Made by a program: the position numbers and the translations under genes. Positions 1 through 13,820 of a DNA stretch of 64,000 nucleotides are shown here, one piece after another; position 1 is the first letter of the stretch; each line of letters starts with the position of its first letter. This DNA is from Allacma fusca. Its lineage: Eukaryota > Arthropoda > Collembola > Symphypleona > Sminthuridae. The notes beneath the pieces are model-generated. The model made no database searches. It saw only the letters and a program-made list of their open reading frames with translations, and had not been told where the DNA came from. The stretch is from assembly GCA_947179485.1 (NCBI GenBank), contig OX359250.1, positions 41,176,600 to 41,240,599 on the forward strand. Direction: 5' to 3'.

Positions 1-1554
1 TCAAAAACTCTGGATAACAGGCTCATCAAAGTGCAACAAAGTCGGGATTTTTTGGGAAAAACTGAAGTTTAAAATGTCTTACGTCCAAATTTTTTTTCTA
101 AATATATTTTGACACTTGCTGGAAGCAAATTTTGTGGCCTTACCAGGAAGTTATTACACGTAATTATATGCTCCTCTATAATCACCCTAAAATGTTTATA
201 AATATACCAGTGAGCGTTGACCACTTGTCAGTAAAACGCTTGTGCAAACCGGTGCGCATTAAAACGATTGTGGATGAACTCCTCTACGTACACACAAACA
301 CTCGTCCTTTTTCACTCTTGGTACTATATTGATTTAACGATTCATTAAATTTCCGGCGTGTAATCGTAATCCGTATGTGTACACAAATTTTGAAAAAGCG
401 TTAGCACTTAAACTCAAATTACGCAGGTGGAAATGTGTGCGACATCTACCGGTCCACATGAGAGACAATGTAATGTAAGCAACAGTTGCAATAATAATAA
501 TAACCATAGATGGCGCGAACACCCCGGTTTCTATACATATGAATTGCATGTGTTTAAACGTGACCTTATTTAATTTTCTGACGTCAAAAGGATGATCCCG
601 ATGACCTTATAAACCTTAGACTTTTTACTTTTTAGTTAATTTGTCCCTAAAAAAATTTGAATTGCCTGGTGTCATTGGTTCGGACGTTATGGTGATGACA
701 GACAAGCAGACACTCACAGACAATTCCAATAGTGTCTTTGGAGCTTCGCTTCGCCTTTAAAAAGTTATAGAGGGTATTGAGAGTATTGTCACGTTGGGCG
801 GGCCTTACTTCTAATATGAAACCGCGAAAGTCTTAATGTTGCTCATTTGTAACGGCTCCAAGTCAAGCTCATGATCAAGTGAAGCTGAGTCCTGCAATGC
901 TATTGTATTGAAGTGCTCCCAAGCTAACAATAAGCAGTAGGTAGGTTTCGATTAAAAACAGGAGTTAGTTTAGGATTTACCTGTTGACACTGACAGTATA
1001 GTTTGTTTGAATTGTTTATAAATTACTGTCATCAGAAATATACTTTAAAAATGACAAATTCCGTGGGAACTGTTACAAACAAAATAACTGACAGGGTCGA
1101 GGGAAATTACTGAAGAGCTTCGAGGTCACTTTCTACGTAAAGAGTTTTGGTTTCTTGCATGCTAAGTAAGTACATGTGTATTTATTAAATTTAAATGAAA
1201 CTGATTACATAATCACGGAATTGTAATTTGTGCGAAAATCAAAAGGGATTAATAATTTATTACAGATTGATTTAATATCACAACTTTTGAAATGCTCAAT
1301 TGAATTCTGTTGTTGGGAAGAAGATGCTAGGCATCCGTGGGAAATTAGCTGAGTGTTGATCATGTAAATATGTAAACAAGGATAATTATGTGGAATTCAA
1401 TGTCAGTTCTACATTAATTATTACTTTTATGGCGTTGAAGGAAGGCAGAGGTCGCACATAGAGTATTGGAATTGGAAATTGTATTTTTTTTTTGTTTTAA
1501 TTACAGAGCTAGGCTGGAGATCCTCAACGAACAGTATTACTGACACCTGAGGAG
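1..1554. other. Intergenic / 5' region of NCAPG
   Basis: No convincing coding exon was found. A possible 5'-UTR intron of the downstream condensin gene runs from a GTAAGTAC donor near 1165 to a polypyrimidine-type acceptor ending TTACAG at 1506, which leaves about 49 nt of leader before the start codon at 1555. This is inferred from the splice consensus only. Confidence 0.4.
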
Positions 1555-4500
1555 ATGAAACCGGCGAGACATAGGAAGCCTAGGGTAACAGGTCCTGTTA
1601 CCAATGATGAGTTCAAGGTAGGAATGTTCAAGCACATTTTGGACGTTTTGCAAAAGGCTCAACACACTTCGAGCTTTGGGAAGATTGTTAGGGAATTAAA
1701 AGATGTATACTATCGTCAGACTGATCCCGCTGTAAGTTTATTTTTAGTCATTGCTGATCTGATTTGTAAAAGGTTAGAGAGCTTTTAACAAATTGTTTGT
1801 GGTTATTTGGTGGTGTTGCAGGAAATAAAGGACTACAGGAAATATTTTTTCAGCTTACTTTGGCAAGCTATGGTGGTGCCTTTCAAAGAAGGAGCGTGTA
1901 GTTCTCAGGAACGCATGATAAAGTGCTATACTAAGTTTGTACTGGAAACCGGGACCGAGGAAGATACTTGCAGACCTAATAATGACTTTCCTCCTTTTTA
2001 TACTTTCTGCATTCGAGCTTATAAGGAGGTAGGTCTTAATAGCTATGTACCATGTGTCACTGTGTTTCTCAAAGTTGTAACGATTATTGTATTTTATGGA
2101 ACACAGTACCACAGCGACTCCCGGTCCCTCGTAAGATTGCGACTGATTCAGCTAGTCCATGAAATTCTGAAAGAAAAACACGAGGAGGTATTTTTTTCTC
2201 GTCGGAAAACAACCGCGATTTTGAAAGATATTCTTCTGCAGCGCAGCAAAGTATGAGGGATATTTTATTGTTTACAAAAAATTCAAGGGATATAGTTTTA
2301 ATTTTATAATATTTTTTTAATTATTTTTTTAGGATGTTAATCCCACTGTCCGTTCCTTTGCTTTCAAATGTCTGCAATTTTTAGTCGATGGAACAGAAAA
2401 GGAAATTTTAGAGAGTAAGTTGGTTTTAAAAAATTAAGAGCTCGATGTATCTTCAATGTCTGGATTTTTGAAATTCATTTTCACAAATCTTTGCAATGTT
2501 TTTAGGATTGAAATACCATTCGCAATATGACCCATCTATGATTGCTAGGAAGTCCGCTTTTCTTACGCTAGTTTCTGGCAGTTTTCCTGTGAGACCTTCA
2601 ATCGTTGTCAAGAAAGTGTATGACAAGAGTGAAGTTATACGATTGGAAGCGTTCAAGGCTTTAAAGAACATACCGTTCGGCAATATAAAGTCCCAGCAAC
2701 GTTTAAAATTAATTCAGTGGGGCTTAATGCAACCTTCAGGTAACTTAATTTTCATGAATCAAAACTGCTAATTGATAGCTGCTAGTTTTACTATATTCGT
2801 AAACCTGACAAACAGTATTTCGAATTTTGAAGACGACTGTTTATCTAAGGTGAATTTTTTCGAATAGTTTCAATCAAAAACCTTTTTATCGATGAGTTGG
2901 TACCTGCATGGATAGCGGATGAAGTCTATTGTAATGATGTTATCAAGTTTTTTACACATATTGACATCGCGAGAAATGCGCAAACTGCTCATTTGCTTTT
3001 CCGAGCCTTACTGCCGTAAGTATTAGTACTACAAATCAAATTACGTGTCGAGAAAAACTTGAGTACCTTTGTTTACCTGAATTTTAGAGATGATTCAGAG
3101 GAGACGTTTGAAAAGTTGGATTTAAGTTTCCTGAATGAAGACAAGTTAATTCCTATAGAAAGTATGGTAGTCGAAAAAATGCTATACTGGAGGTATATCT
3201 GTAACCTTTTCAAGTTTAAGCCATACTGTACCAGTAAGACTATCCCAGATCCTGCTAAAATGATAGAATGCGTTGAACGGTGGGTGTTCCTGAATACTCT
3301 TCAAAAATAATTGTATCCATGTCTTTGTCTTCAGGATCATAAAAATTATAATGTATTTTATTTATACGTAGTGTTATTGTAGAAATTCATGAGGAAAATA
3401 GGAAGGCGAAGGAGGAAGATAGAGATGAAGAATTTGAGCACATTTTATGCCTGGAACAAATACTACGCGTTGCAGAATTATGTAATTATGAAGAAGCTAG
3501 TCGACGGGACATGGAAATTCTTTTAAGAAAAATCCTTCGCGACCCTATTCTTGATGAAGCAGTGGTTATTTTTACTGCTGTAGATGTAGCACACACTATT
3601 GTAGAGAAAAGCCAATTTAGTAACTTTATGACTGAAATATTACAAGAAATTTTTGAAGTGGAATCGCGAACATTATTTTCAGAAAATCAGATTAGATTAG
3701 GAGGCACCATTCTACAAAATTCACCTATTGTTAGTGGAGATCCAGGTCTATCCATTGAGCGTGTAGCCAGAGTTTCTGAAAATGCTGAACATTTTTCAGC
3801 AATTCCTAAAAAACTCGAAGAGCCAATACTACCAAAGATTATTAATTCGCCAGTAAAGAATACTGCTTCTTGCGAGTGTCCAATACTGGAGGAGGCTAAA
3901 TCCCAATCCATTGGTAGCCCTGAAAAATTTGGAGGAATTTGTACTCAATATTTAGTTCCTCCTATGTCCAATGTCACGACGCCAAAAACGGGTCGCGGGA
4001 ACAGTTCCGCTCCATTTCTCGTATTGCCGGGAGACGGCAACAAACATTCATTGTTTACATCTACACCTATACGGCGTGAACATGAAGAAACTCGGTCTAA
4101 AGTTCAGCCCAGAAACAAGCAGCAGGAAATTTTGAAGCTGAAGAATGAGGTAATCTCTTCTATATTTTGTATCGGATTTGCAGTGAGTTTATACGTGAAA
4201 TAATAAGTTAAAACTGCAATATTAATTTCGAAAGCGTGGTGAACTTGTCGCTCAACGCCATCGCTTGCGAAACAAAATAGAGACCGCCCTTAAATCTAAC
4301 GACTTCCTGGAAGCTGAAAGGTATCAGACCGAAATCAATGGCATTCAGAATCAAGAAGACTTAATTTTACAAGAGATTCGCTGTCTAGAACTACCCGATT
4401 CCGATAATAATGTCCCGCGAACCCCTGAGGTCGTGAGAAATAACATTGATGAGTTGACACCAATTCGTACAAGTCCACCCTCTGAACGAGTAACCAACGC

Positions 4501-7442
4501 AGAACGATCGATTCATCGACATTCAAGGAACAATCACAGTCTGTTTCTAAACCTGAGTGACGATTCAATCGATTTTAATGAAAATGATTTTGAAGCAAAC
4601 CAGATTGTTCCGAGATTATGTGACAGCTTGAGGGGGATAGTTATGCTGACGAGGTTTCTAGCCTGGCAAGACAATATTAGCCCTTACGTAAAGATGATGT
4701 ATGATGATAATATTTTTGATTGCTTGGAGGTAAATCCTGGATTAAGTGCCGACTTGCCAAAATATACCTTTTTTTTTTTATAAGCATGAGTGTAATATTA
4801 TAACTAATTTTAGTATATGTTGCTTATAGAAAGAAGACCATCGAATAAGAATGTTTACCATGTATTTGATATGCATGGTAGGACTTATAGATAAGACTGA
4901 AGCTAAGAAATCGCTAGCTGTTTTAATTCAGGTATGCTGATTTCCACGAATTATTAGTGAATTTTTATTAGTGTTTATTCTTGTTCTCACTGTTTTGTTA
5001 ATTTCTAGGGTATTTCACAGGAGGAAGATGACGAGGTGGTTGCCGCTGCATTCAAATGTATGGTGGACCTATTACTCAAACATGACTACCATACTTTTCT
5101 TGTCCAAGATGAAGATGAAGAGATTGCTCGTGAATGTACGCTGATTTTAAATACAATAATAGTTTTTTATCTTCGTACACATTGCTGAGATTTGTTAAAA
5201 TTTGCCTCTTATGTTATCCCCATATATTGCTCCTTCGAGTGTATGAATAAGTGGTAATGTAACTTGCAGTGCCATATCCTTTGAATGATTCAAACGCAAC
5301 TGTTCCCGAATTACAGTGTGAATTGATGAAGCATTTGAAGTCGTTTCATGTTCTCAACGATGAACAAGTAATAATGATTCTTTCCTGGTGGTTTTTTATA
5401 TTCTTCCTAATTTTAATGTTTAAAATCGAACATTTTACTATTTTGAACTTTTTTGCAGAAACCTAATAGGTTATCCATCAAGGTATTAGGAATGATAAAA
5501 CTTCTAATTCGTAATCGTATTGATGATGAAGACACTATCAGCTGGCTTTTGGATTTATGGCTCGATGAACGCTACGGTAATTTCAGTCATTTTTTATTTG
5601 CTTTATTTGCATACACAACTTATCGTCTACCTGACATTAAATCAACAATTGTCTAACTTGTGTTGTATACATGGTTTTTATTTTAGTTGCCACTCCGATA
5701 AGCTTTAATATTGGTCACTGGTTACCATTGTACATATCGATGAGCACCGCCCATGCTCTTCGGATTACGTCAGCTTTTCTGACATGGTAATGTGTTTACC
5801 TCTTTTTGAGATTTTAAGTAGATAAACTAGTGACTGGTGTGTTCTTTTTGTTTTACCGCAATATTTTCACGCAATCAGCGTCTTAAAAAATGTGCTGTGC
5901 GTATTTTAATTTTTTTTTTTTATTAATTATATTTATTTTTTTATTTATATAATTAATTTTATTTAGAAAACGTTTGAACGGGAGTAAATTATGAGCCAAA
6001 ACAAAGATAATATCAAGTTTTTTAAAATCAGTGGGGGTGGTAATTTGCTGTCAAAGCCATCTACTTCTTTTATTTCAATTAATAAACCCTTCTTATTTAC
6101 AAAACTAATCTACAAATCCCTCTAATTAGCAGTGAAAGTATTAAAATGTGAAAGCTCCAGTTTATCCATGAAAGCGTCAAATGACGAAGACAACTCTCTG
6201 GTTAACTACTGATTATAGCCGAGCGGTTGACGGCTGAGCATATGCGAGCATATAAAGGCCCGTCCGTCAAGAATCTCATGTTTTCCTTAATTATTTGAAC
6301 TTGAACTAACAGTATTACTTGTAGTCATGAATTCACTAATTGAAGGGTTGTTTTACTCAATACATAGACAGTTGTTTCAGCTAATTACCATCTTTTCACA
6401 TAAATATTTACTGTAAGTGTGCAGGTCATTATGGCATTGTCAGTGTGAAGGAAGCACGTCACAGTAGCGTGGAGCACACGATTGTTTGAAAATATTCATT
6501 TTTACTTCAGCTATTACAGTCGATAAGATTTAACGCCATTAATGTTATTTCTTGTATAATCTTTTGAACTCTGTTAGCATTAAGAGGATATTCACTAATG
6601 AACAACCAGAAAGTGAGGAAGACCTTAAAGAAAAAGCATCAAAGTTGGCTAATTTTGTATTACCGCACGTCCGATCTCACCAGGAGCCACTGGAGGACAG
6701 TTTAGTGAGTAATGAATATGATTTAAAAACCTGTACATAGTAGAATGTGAGATTTTAAATTTTTGGTTTTGAATAGATGCTGTCCGAGCGGGTCATCATC
6801 ATGTTTTTACTAGAAATCAATCGCAATGCTATTTCACCACATGCAAAACCACTGTTCACGTTTACAAAGCTACTTGACATTCAAACTAAATCGGGTGCGG
6901 CCAAAATTTTGTCAACTGTTCAGCGTTTAATATCTTCTCTGACATCTGTCGAAGTCATGGTACGTGAAACTTGATTCCAGCATTCCATGTAAAACATAAT
7001 TTCCCTAGTTTTGCTCTGGTCAAGTAAAATTAATAATTTATGGTAATTCTAGAAACAAGTCAAGCTTTTCTCTAACTTGAAAACATTGACGAAACAGTTG
7101 GAGAAAAGATTCGGACTGATTGGAAAACACAATAATTCCAGTGATGATGAAAGTACATGCAATGAAAGTAATTCATCGGATTTGAAGGAAAGTAAACTTG
7201 ATAGTCCTGGTCCTGTTGGTGATACAAACAGGAATGAATGCAAGTCGAGCAGTGCAATTGGGGATTCATGTCCTGAATCAGTCAGTCAGAATGACAATAA
7301 TTTGCAAAGTATGATTTTTCAAAATGGTTCAGAATTACTAGGAAACAAGGGACGAACTCATAATTATGGACTTTTCGCGAGTAATAATGAACGAACGAAA
7401 AGATTAACTACACAATCGGACGAATGTCAAACTTCTGTATAG
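1555..7442 (+). CDS. NCAPG: Condensin complex subunit 3 (CAP-G), 17 exons
   Basis: HEAT-repeat subunit of condensin I, which compacts mitotic chromosomes together with SMC2, SMC4, CAP-H and CAP-D2. Exons: 1555-1731, 1822-2028, 2107-2250, 2333-2414, 2506-2739, 2868-3015, 3088-3279, 3372-4149, 4235-4729, 4830-4931, 5009-5135, 5270-5367, 5459-5576, 5687-5786, 6578-6704, 6777-6959, 7053-7442. They join in frame to 1233 codons. HEAT-type segments are visible (for example DVNPTVRSFAFKCLQFL in exon 4). The charged helix LVAQRHRLRNKIETALKSND in exon 9 and the block GLIDKTEAKKSLAVLIQ in exon 10 match the conserved C-terminal (Cnd3) half of CAP-G. The tail is rich in Ser, Asn and Asp. At 1233 residues it is longer than vertebrate CAP-G (about 1015), mainly because of low-complexity sequence in exon 8 and the tail. 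The start codon is the first ATG of the open exon. Family assignment is firm; individual splice borders are predictions. Confidence 0.9.
5787..6577 (+). other. Long intron 14 of NCAPG
   Basis: This 791-bp intron is the only long one in NCAPG, whose other introns are about 70-135 bp. It contains an AT-rich tract (about 5900-5970) and a short tRNA-like A-box string, but no coding exon and no transposon ends that I can recognise. Confidence 0.5.
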
Positions 7443-7900
7443 ATAGTTTTGAGTTCCTTTACCTCGCTCATATTTGTGATGTTGTTATATTGTAGTAGTT
7501 AGTATTGGCTCTTTTTTACATGTAAAACTAATTTTGACAATAATAATAATTATTCATTCCGAAACTAAACATTTCGTCTTAGGTAATTTTTGCATAAACT
7601 GATGTCAGTAGAATATGCTTTGTATTCCTGGGTGTTCAATAGAATAGAACAGCGTATTTGCTTATCACGGGATTTATTTGGTCGAAACTTGCATCGCCTC
7701 TTAATTACCTGGTACCGCCTGATTTCATTAGCATAAGAATTTTTTCTCGATAATTCGTACTAGTTTTATCCATCCACAGCAATTCACATTTTCTGCGTCA
7801 CTTTAGTCTAACAAGTCTGACAGTTTACATCACAAATTTTTACCTACCTAAAAGCATTTCACTTAAGTTTAAAAACCACTGAAAGTGTTAGTGCTTTAGG
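7443..7900. other. Intergenic, NCAPG to protease homologue
   Basis: 458 bp holding the NCAPG 3' end and the promoter/leader of the next gene. No exact AATAAA was seen, and no other feature was recognised. Confidence 0.4.
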
Positions 7901-10462
7901 ATGGGACCTAAAGTTAAAGGTGAGGATTTTCAGGTTGCGTTCATCAATATTTCAGAAAAACGATTAATTTTTTTAAAGGTCTTTATTTTTCGGAATGTTT
8001 TGAAAAATTGAACTTAAATGTGGAATTGGTTTTAGAATTACTGTTGCCGCTGGCGGTGGTGGTTTTTCACCTGGGTATTTGCACTGCTTTTGAAATCCCT
8101 TTTTTCGGCGGTCGTCCCAACATCGAAATTTTGAATGGTAGCAATTCAAGTGTAGATCCGGACTCAAAATTACACTTACTAATGCCACATATTTTTATCA
8201 TCCCCCTCAACCAATTGGAAGCTGAGAACATGATTCCGGAGGCCAGTATTAATTTCACAGGAGTTCCTTCAGTAGAATTTGAGAAGCTCAAGGTAACATT
8301 TGCAGACATACCTGGGAAATGAGGCAATATATTGTATTTAACCGTAATATTCGAGAACTTTTGAGATGAAAATTAGTATAATAGTAATCAGGGACATACT
8401 TTTAAGGTAGTGGTAGAAGACTTGTACAATCAGGACTTTTCTATAGCTCCTACCGAAAATGAAATGTTCTAATCGTTTTCTCTAATGTGTTTGCAGAATT
8501 CAGCTAAAACTGCAGGACTGTCGGAACCTAAAGCTGATCGTCTGGTCCGAGCCGCAAAGATTATGAACATGACTTTTGATGAGGTGACCATTTGGTTCAA
8601 TACATTTCCTTACTAAGCAAATTACCTTGACTTTCTACAGCTGCAGTTGCATACATAAAGCTATAATTCCAGATTTGTAGTTGCAATTGACTTGCGAGAA
8701 TATTTTATTCATGGCGTTTAAACATATTTGCGTTTCAGTTGGCTGAAGCTAGAAAAATTTTATCAAGTCCAACAACCTCAGCCGATTTTGCAGATCAAGT
8801 TCGGCAAAAGTTAGAGCAAGCCGCCATTGAACATCAGCTTAATGCAAGCCAAAACCAGCTTTACAAAGACCAATCTGCAAATCAACTAAATCCAGGAGCT
8901 TTAAATTCTACACCCATGGTAATAATGGAGTCACTTAACGCGACCGATGACAAGGGTGCAAACAAGACCATTGACCCCTTGACTCTACAGAAATTAGCCG
9001 TCTCCTCTGCTTTAGGTGGATTGAAGCAAAACGAAACTCAACGTTTAGTACGGGCCATTATGCAGTCCAATATGAACTCTACTCATGTAAACAACCTGGT
9101 GGATGTGATGACTCAACATGCCCCAACTACAGCCGACCTTAATCTCCTAGCCGATCACTTGGAATCTAATGGTACTTCCAATTCCAACGGAACCTTCAAA
9201 TCTAACGTTACCAACAACGTGGACAAACAAGGCAACAGTAGTGCCTGGTTCAGCGTACCACTGCCTCAAGACCAAGAAAGTCAGCGCAAAGCGAGAGAAT
9301 CGTCCGTGGATTCCTTTATATTTAGTTCAACCCGAAATTGTGGAGTTAGCCCCCAAGTAGTACCGTCCAGGTTAAGTAATGTTGCAGCTGGTCAGTATCC
9401 ATGGAATGCAGCCATACTCACATCTGATGATGTCTTTCATTGCTCTGGAACGCTCATATCCGAAAGTATCGTGTTGACTACAGCTTCCTGCATCTTAAAC
9501 TACAAGAAAAACAACTTGGCTTTGAAAATTGTTCTAGGAGCTTGGAGTTTCCCCCCTGATGCTTCTAATAGTCAACCCCAACTTGCAGTGTACTCTAAAG
9601 CTGCTGTGTTGCACCCATGTAAGTTTTAAGAAGTTTTGCTGATCATATGACTTCAAGGTTCGTGCGTGTGTGTGTGTTTGTTTAGCATAATTTGTGTAGC
9701 TATAGTTTAGCTCCATACTGTTTGTTGACAGAATGATTGATATGGTGACCTCGTACCTCACAATGCTTTTTATGTGTTGTTTTTAGCATACGTGGAAGGT
9801 AGTGCAGACATAAAGAACAACATTGGCCTAATCCGATTGTACGAAGAGGTCAACTTCGATCAGTATCCACACATATTTCCAATCTGTATCGTTGGACTTT
9901 CTATAATTGACCCTAAAGCGCTTTCAAATCAATGCAAAGTTCAAGGCTGGCCTAATTTGCAAGTAAGATTGCTCATTGCTATTTAAATTAGACTGCTTTT
10001 TAACACTACTGAGCTGACTAGCTTTTTGAAGCTGTAACTATTGTTTTTGATTTCTGGAACTACAAAATAATGGTTTTGATAGAATGTGGACACTAAACAT
10101 GCCAAGTCCTTCATCGCTGGAGGTGAAGTTCAGACCAACACAACAGGATGTACTCCAGCTAATTCTTGTGTGACGGGAACAGCGTGCAAAGTAAGATTTG
10201 TAGCAAGTAACAAACCTTCTCCTCTTTGAAAATTGTGTTTCCAGAGTTACATAACATTGGTTATTTGTTCCAATCTTAGGCAAATGAAGGTTCTGCTGTG
10301 GCTTGTCCTGGAAGTTCTCTGCGGTACTACCAATGGGGGATTGTTGCATCCCAGCCCAAATGTGCTCCCGGTGCCTCCGTCAGTGTGTCAACTGTCAGCA
10401 TTTTCGACAACTATGACTTTATTTTAAATTATCTGAAAGCTCCTAATCCAAATTCAGCTTAG
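7901..10462 (+). CDS. Secreted serine protease homologue, catalytically dead
   Basis: Exons 7901-7919, 8036-8292, 8497-8583, 8739-9618, 9787-9962, 10083-10190 and 10280-10462 join to 569 codons. Exon 1 supplies MGPKVK and exon 2 the hydrophobic core LLLPLAVVVFHLGICTA, together a signal peptide. Residues about 30-320 form a low-complexity, Asn/Ser/Gln-rich region with many N-glycosylation sequons and no CLIP-type cysteine array. A chymotrypsin-fold domain follows from about residue 330 (QYPWNAAIL, FHCSGTLISESIVLTTASC, NQCKVQGWPN, YQWGIVAS). All three catalytic positions are changed: the His of TAAHC is Ser (TTASC), the Asp of DIALL is Asn (KNNIGLI), and GDSGGP corresponds to ANEGSA. It therefore resembles the masquerade-like or prophenoloxidase-cofactor class of arthropod protease homologues, which act as binding or adaptor proteins in haemolymph. 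That role is inferred from the class. Fold assignment is strong; the N-terminal exon is less certain. Confidence 0.85.
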
Positions 10463-13400
10463 AATGAACATGCAAATTAGAAGTAGTTCCTAGAGAGTTA
10501 AAATTTTAGCAAAATGGTATAGTCCTCAAAACAGTATTATTAAAATCACATTGTCTTATTACATTGAATTACCCATTTTTAAGTTTCATAATATTATTGA
10601 ACTGTTTCACTACACACCAACTCCTTACATTCACCATTAAGTTCATAAAGGAGCAAGTAGCTTTTGACAAGCAAGCGATTCTGTGCTCTACTTCCATACT
10701 GTCGTTGAAGTTACTATTTGACTAGCAAACCCAAAATTTAAAATGACTTTGTTAACATGGCGCAAGAAGTATTTCAGAGCATAAGGAGATAATTACAAAG
10801 TCATATCCACAAAGTCGTATTTTTCTATGTGGACTAATATTTGGTTGAGGGAGATAAATTAACTGTAGCTTTATACAAGACTCAAGTCCAGTCACTTATC
10901 AATCAGAGGCATCAGAAAAATTAGAGGAAATTTCCCAAAATTTTGTTGTCGTTGACTACTCCTGGGCACTTTACTGTAATAATTTTAGCGAAGAGAGATT
11001 ATTTATTGTCCACGACAGTCAGTTGCAGTTCTGAGTTCAGTGTATTCTCTTGTGAGTCCTTATCTTCAAAGAAAGCAGAGGCGCCTTCCTATGTTCCGTC
11101 TCTTGCTATTACTTTTAATTTCATTTTTTTCAAGTACTTCATACATGCACGAACGAGTCCGCTGACTTAATTAAAATTACTTTCTGCAAATGTGTCTCTA
11201 TGTCCTTTCTATGTAGTTACATGTCATTGGTGTCTTCTTTTTTTTCCTGCTGGAATTCATTTCTTTTGCTACCAGCGACAGTACTTTTCCCATGTCTCAT
11301 TACTTAATTGTCTCCAAGTCCAAGTCCTGGCATGCAAATACTTTACGTGTGTAACTACTTGATTGAAGTACTTCCACAAAGTTCACAGTACAGTGTAAAC
11401 TTTTGGATTGTAATGCATACATTAATGTGTACATTTTTACGATAATATGCACATTACTACATATTATGTATAATTACATATACATGTCCTTTCGCTCTAC
11501 ATAAACCTGATGGCAAAATATTTCCGTCCGGATTTATTTTCGTCTCATTCAAAATTTGCTTATTTAAAACTTTGACCCTGACCCGAGTCTTCCCAATCGA
11601 CCACTAATATATGCATAGATGTGCTAAATATGGGAAGAATCTTATGCACGTAACTATTTACTTCTTACATACTTGGAATTTTGCGAGGCCAGAGGGCATA
11701 TTTAAAGTATCGTATTCCCCGTAGCAAGTTTGCGTATTTGTAAGTGAGAGGTTGTTGGGTCACTACAACTTGTCGTTAATTTGTGGATGACTTTTATTAG
11801 CCTTCCAACATTTCAACGAATTGCTCATCAACAGACGACACTGCAAATCCGAGTTTATTTTAAGGTTCTTATCAGCAATTATTAGCTAGCTGAGTTTATA
11901 AATAGTATCATGAAACTATTAATTGGAAATAACCGGAAAATTGTCGGATATATCAAACTAAATTCATTTTGATCCTATAAAAATTCACGCGACGAATGAT
12001 ACGATTAAGTCACGAGGAATCACTTGTAAATTTGGACCTCACCATTAACTGATTAAGTGCGTGATTTGAGCGTACTTATCAGAAATAGCCCAGTTATTAA
12101 GTATGGGGTAAAAATTAAGTACTTGTTGAGGCTACAGATTTTTTACTAATGGACCTTACGTATCCAACATTTTGAGGAAATGGTGGAAAGGTACTACATA
12201 TTGCATAGACACAAAAGCCGATCATACATATGTAAACCGTGTAATTGCTAGGGTAAAAGTTAATGAAAGACTGAAGAACGATAGGAACCTTCCTTGTGGC
12301 GCCCATGAATGACCTAAAGGCCGGGAAGTACTGTGACTCAAGTTGCTTTCGATAAGCTAATCTCATAAGAATTGCTAAAAATAACTTGTAATAATTAATC
12401 TAAAAATAAACAATAATACTTGTTTTGATGGAAGGAAATCTTTGATTGATTACAGCAGACCTGAACTACAAGCTCGAGACCAAATGTGTCCCCACATTTT
12501 GCCTACCCTACTTCCCGCTCTCAGTGACAGTCAATGTATATGAGGCATCTATAAAGTGACGGGGGGTTTATTTTTGTGTAATTTGTTTGTCAAAGGGAAG
12601 AAATTAGTTGGAGTTAATAGGATTAAAGTGGATCAAAAATTACCTCAGGGTTCCTCACCCTTTTAGTCAATTGCTAAATATTTTTAGGAATTTAAAATAT
12701 ACGCCGGACAGCTTTGAGGCCTTGTATCGCTCATACCTGTTTAGTAGTGTTTACATTCGTGTGTCAACAGCTATTCCAAGTTACCTATTCCCTGCTGAGC
12801 TGGTTTTAGAATTGAAATGACGACACTCATAAGTAATTACGTGTTTCTTCAATACTTGGAAAAGCACTTGAAGTTATTAATAGATACAGTAAAACAAGCT
12901 GGCATAATACGTACTCATTTTTATTTTTTATACGAATTTGTCCCACAACACTTTTTTAAACTGTATTTTTACAAGCCTTAAGAAGGTCTTTAGAGAACTT
13001 GCCTGGAATAATTGATGACCCCGAGCTGTATCTCCCTATTTTGTTGTCAACTACTTGTAAGGTACGAGTACACTTTTGCTGTGAGAGCATGATCACGTAT
13101 ATTATGTCACAATCCGAGCGCACAAACAAAATTAAATGCATTCCCGTTTGACTTATGTTCAATTAATTTGTCTGGACTGATTGACTTCAGTAACATTGAA
13201 TGATTTTGGAGTTTTGGAGCTTTCCTAAATAACAGCAATAGGTACACATCTCACACTTGTTCGAGTACAACATGAGGACATTATCTGAGAGCTCGATAGT
13301 GCTACCTAGAAATTTCCGTATTAGTCACATTGTGAAGTACATATAAAATACCTAGTGTGTCCTAAACAAATATGCCTTCTTAAGCTTCAGATAAAGGGGG

Positions 13401-13820
13401 TCAACTTTGTGTAGAAGTTAAAAAATGAAATGTTAGTCTCAACTGATAAGAATTCATTGCCACCCTGTCAATATTTATAAAGGATCTCGGAAACTGAGAT
13501 GGTCACTGATCAACCCGTTCTGGCTTTGTAACAACCATAAGTATCCGCTTACAATTAGCCACAAGTATATACTGTATTTTTACAAGGAAAATATCCTAGA
13601 AGTTGTATTTTCGAAAATAACAACCCAGCTTTAATATTTCTAGAATCTGAGAGTGAATTTTCGAAAAAATTCAAGGTACTTATTCGATAGGATAATGTAC
13701 TTGCTCGAGCCTAGTTTACCCGTTATTTCAAAGGCAAATTTTCAAAAATTAAGAGGTGTCAATAAACAAAATCGTATTTCATCGTCTTCAAAATCAAGTT
13801 TGTTCACCGGAATCCGCAAA
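10463..13820. other. Intergenic region
   Basis: About 3.4 kb without a recognisable gene. Short open frames near 10943-11170, 12115-12366, 12608-12820 and 12956-13162 show no domain, codon bias or splice context. The segment just before 13821 is open in the frame of the next gene from 13653, but that stretch is probably leader because the signal sequence begins at 13821. Confidence 0.4.

Noticed and set aside
6211..6270. tRNA-like A-box string (TAGCCGAGCGGTTGACGGC) in an NCAPG intron
   Set aside because: No B-box GGTTCGAATCC-type element and no acceptor stem could be found in the next 90 nt.
13653..13820. Upstream in-frame extension of the NCKX gene
   Set aside because: The frame is open, but it would bury the hydrophobic signal sequence that starts at the ATG at 13821. 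It is more likely 5'-UTR.
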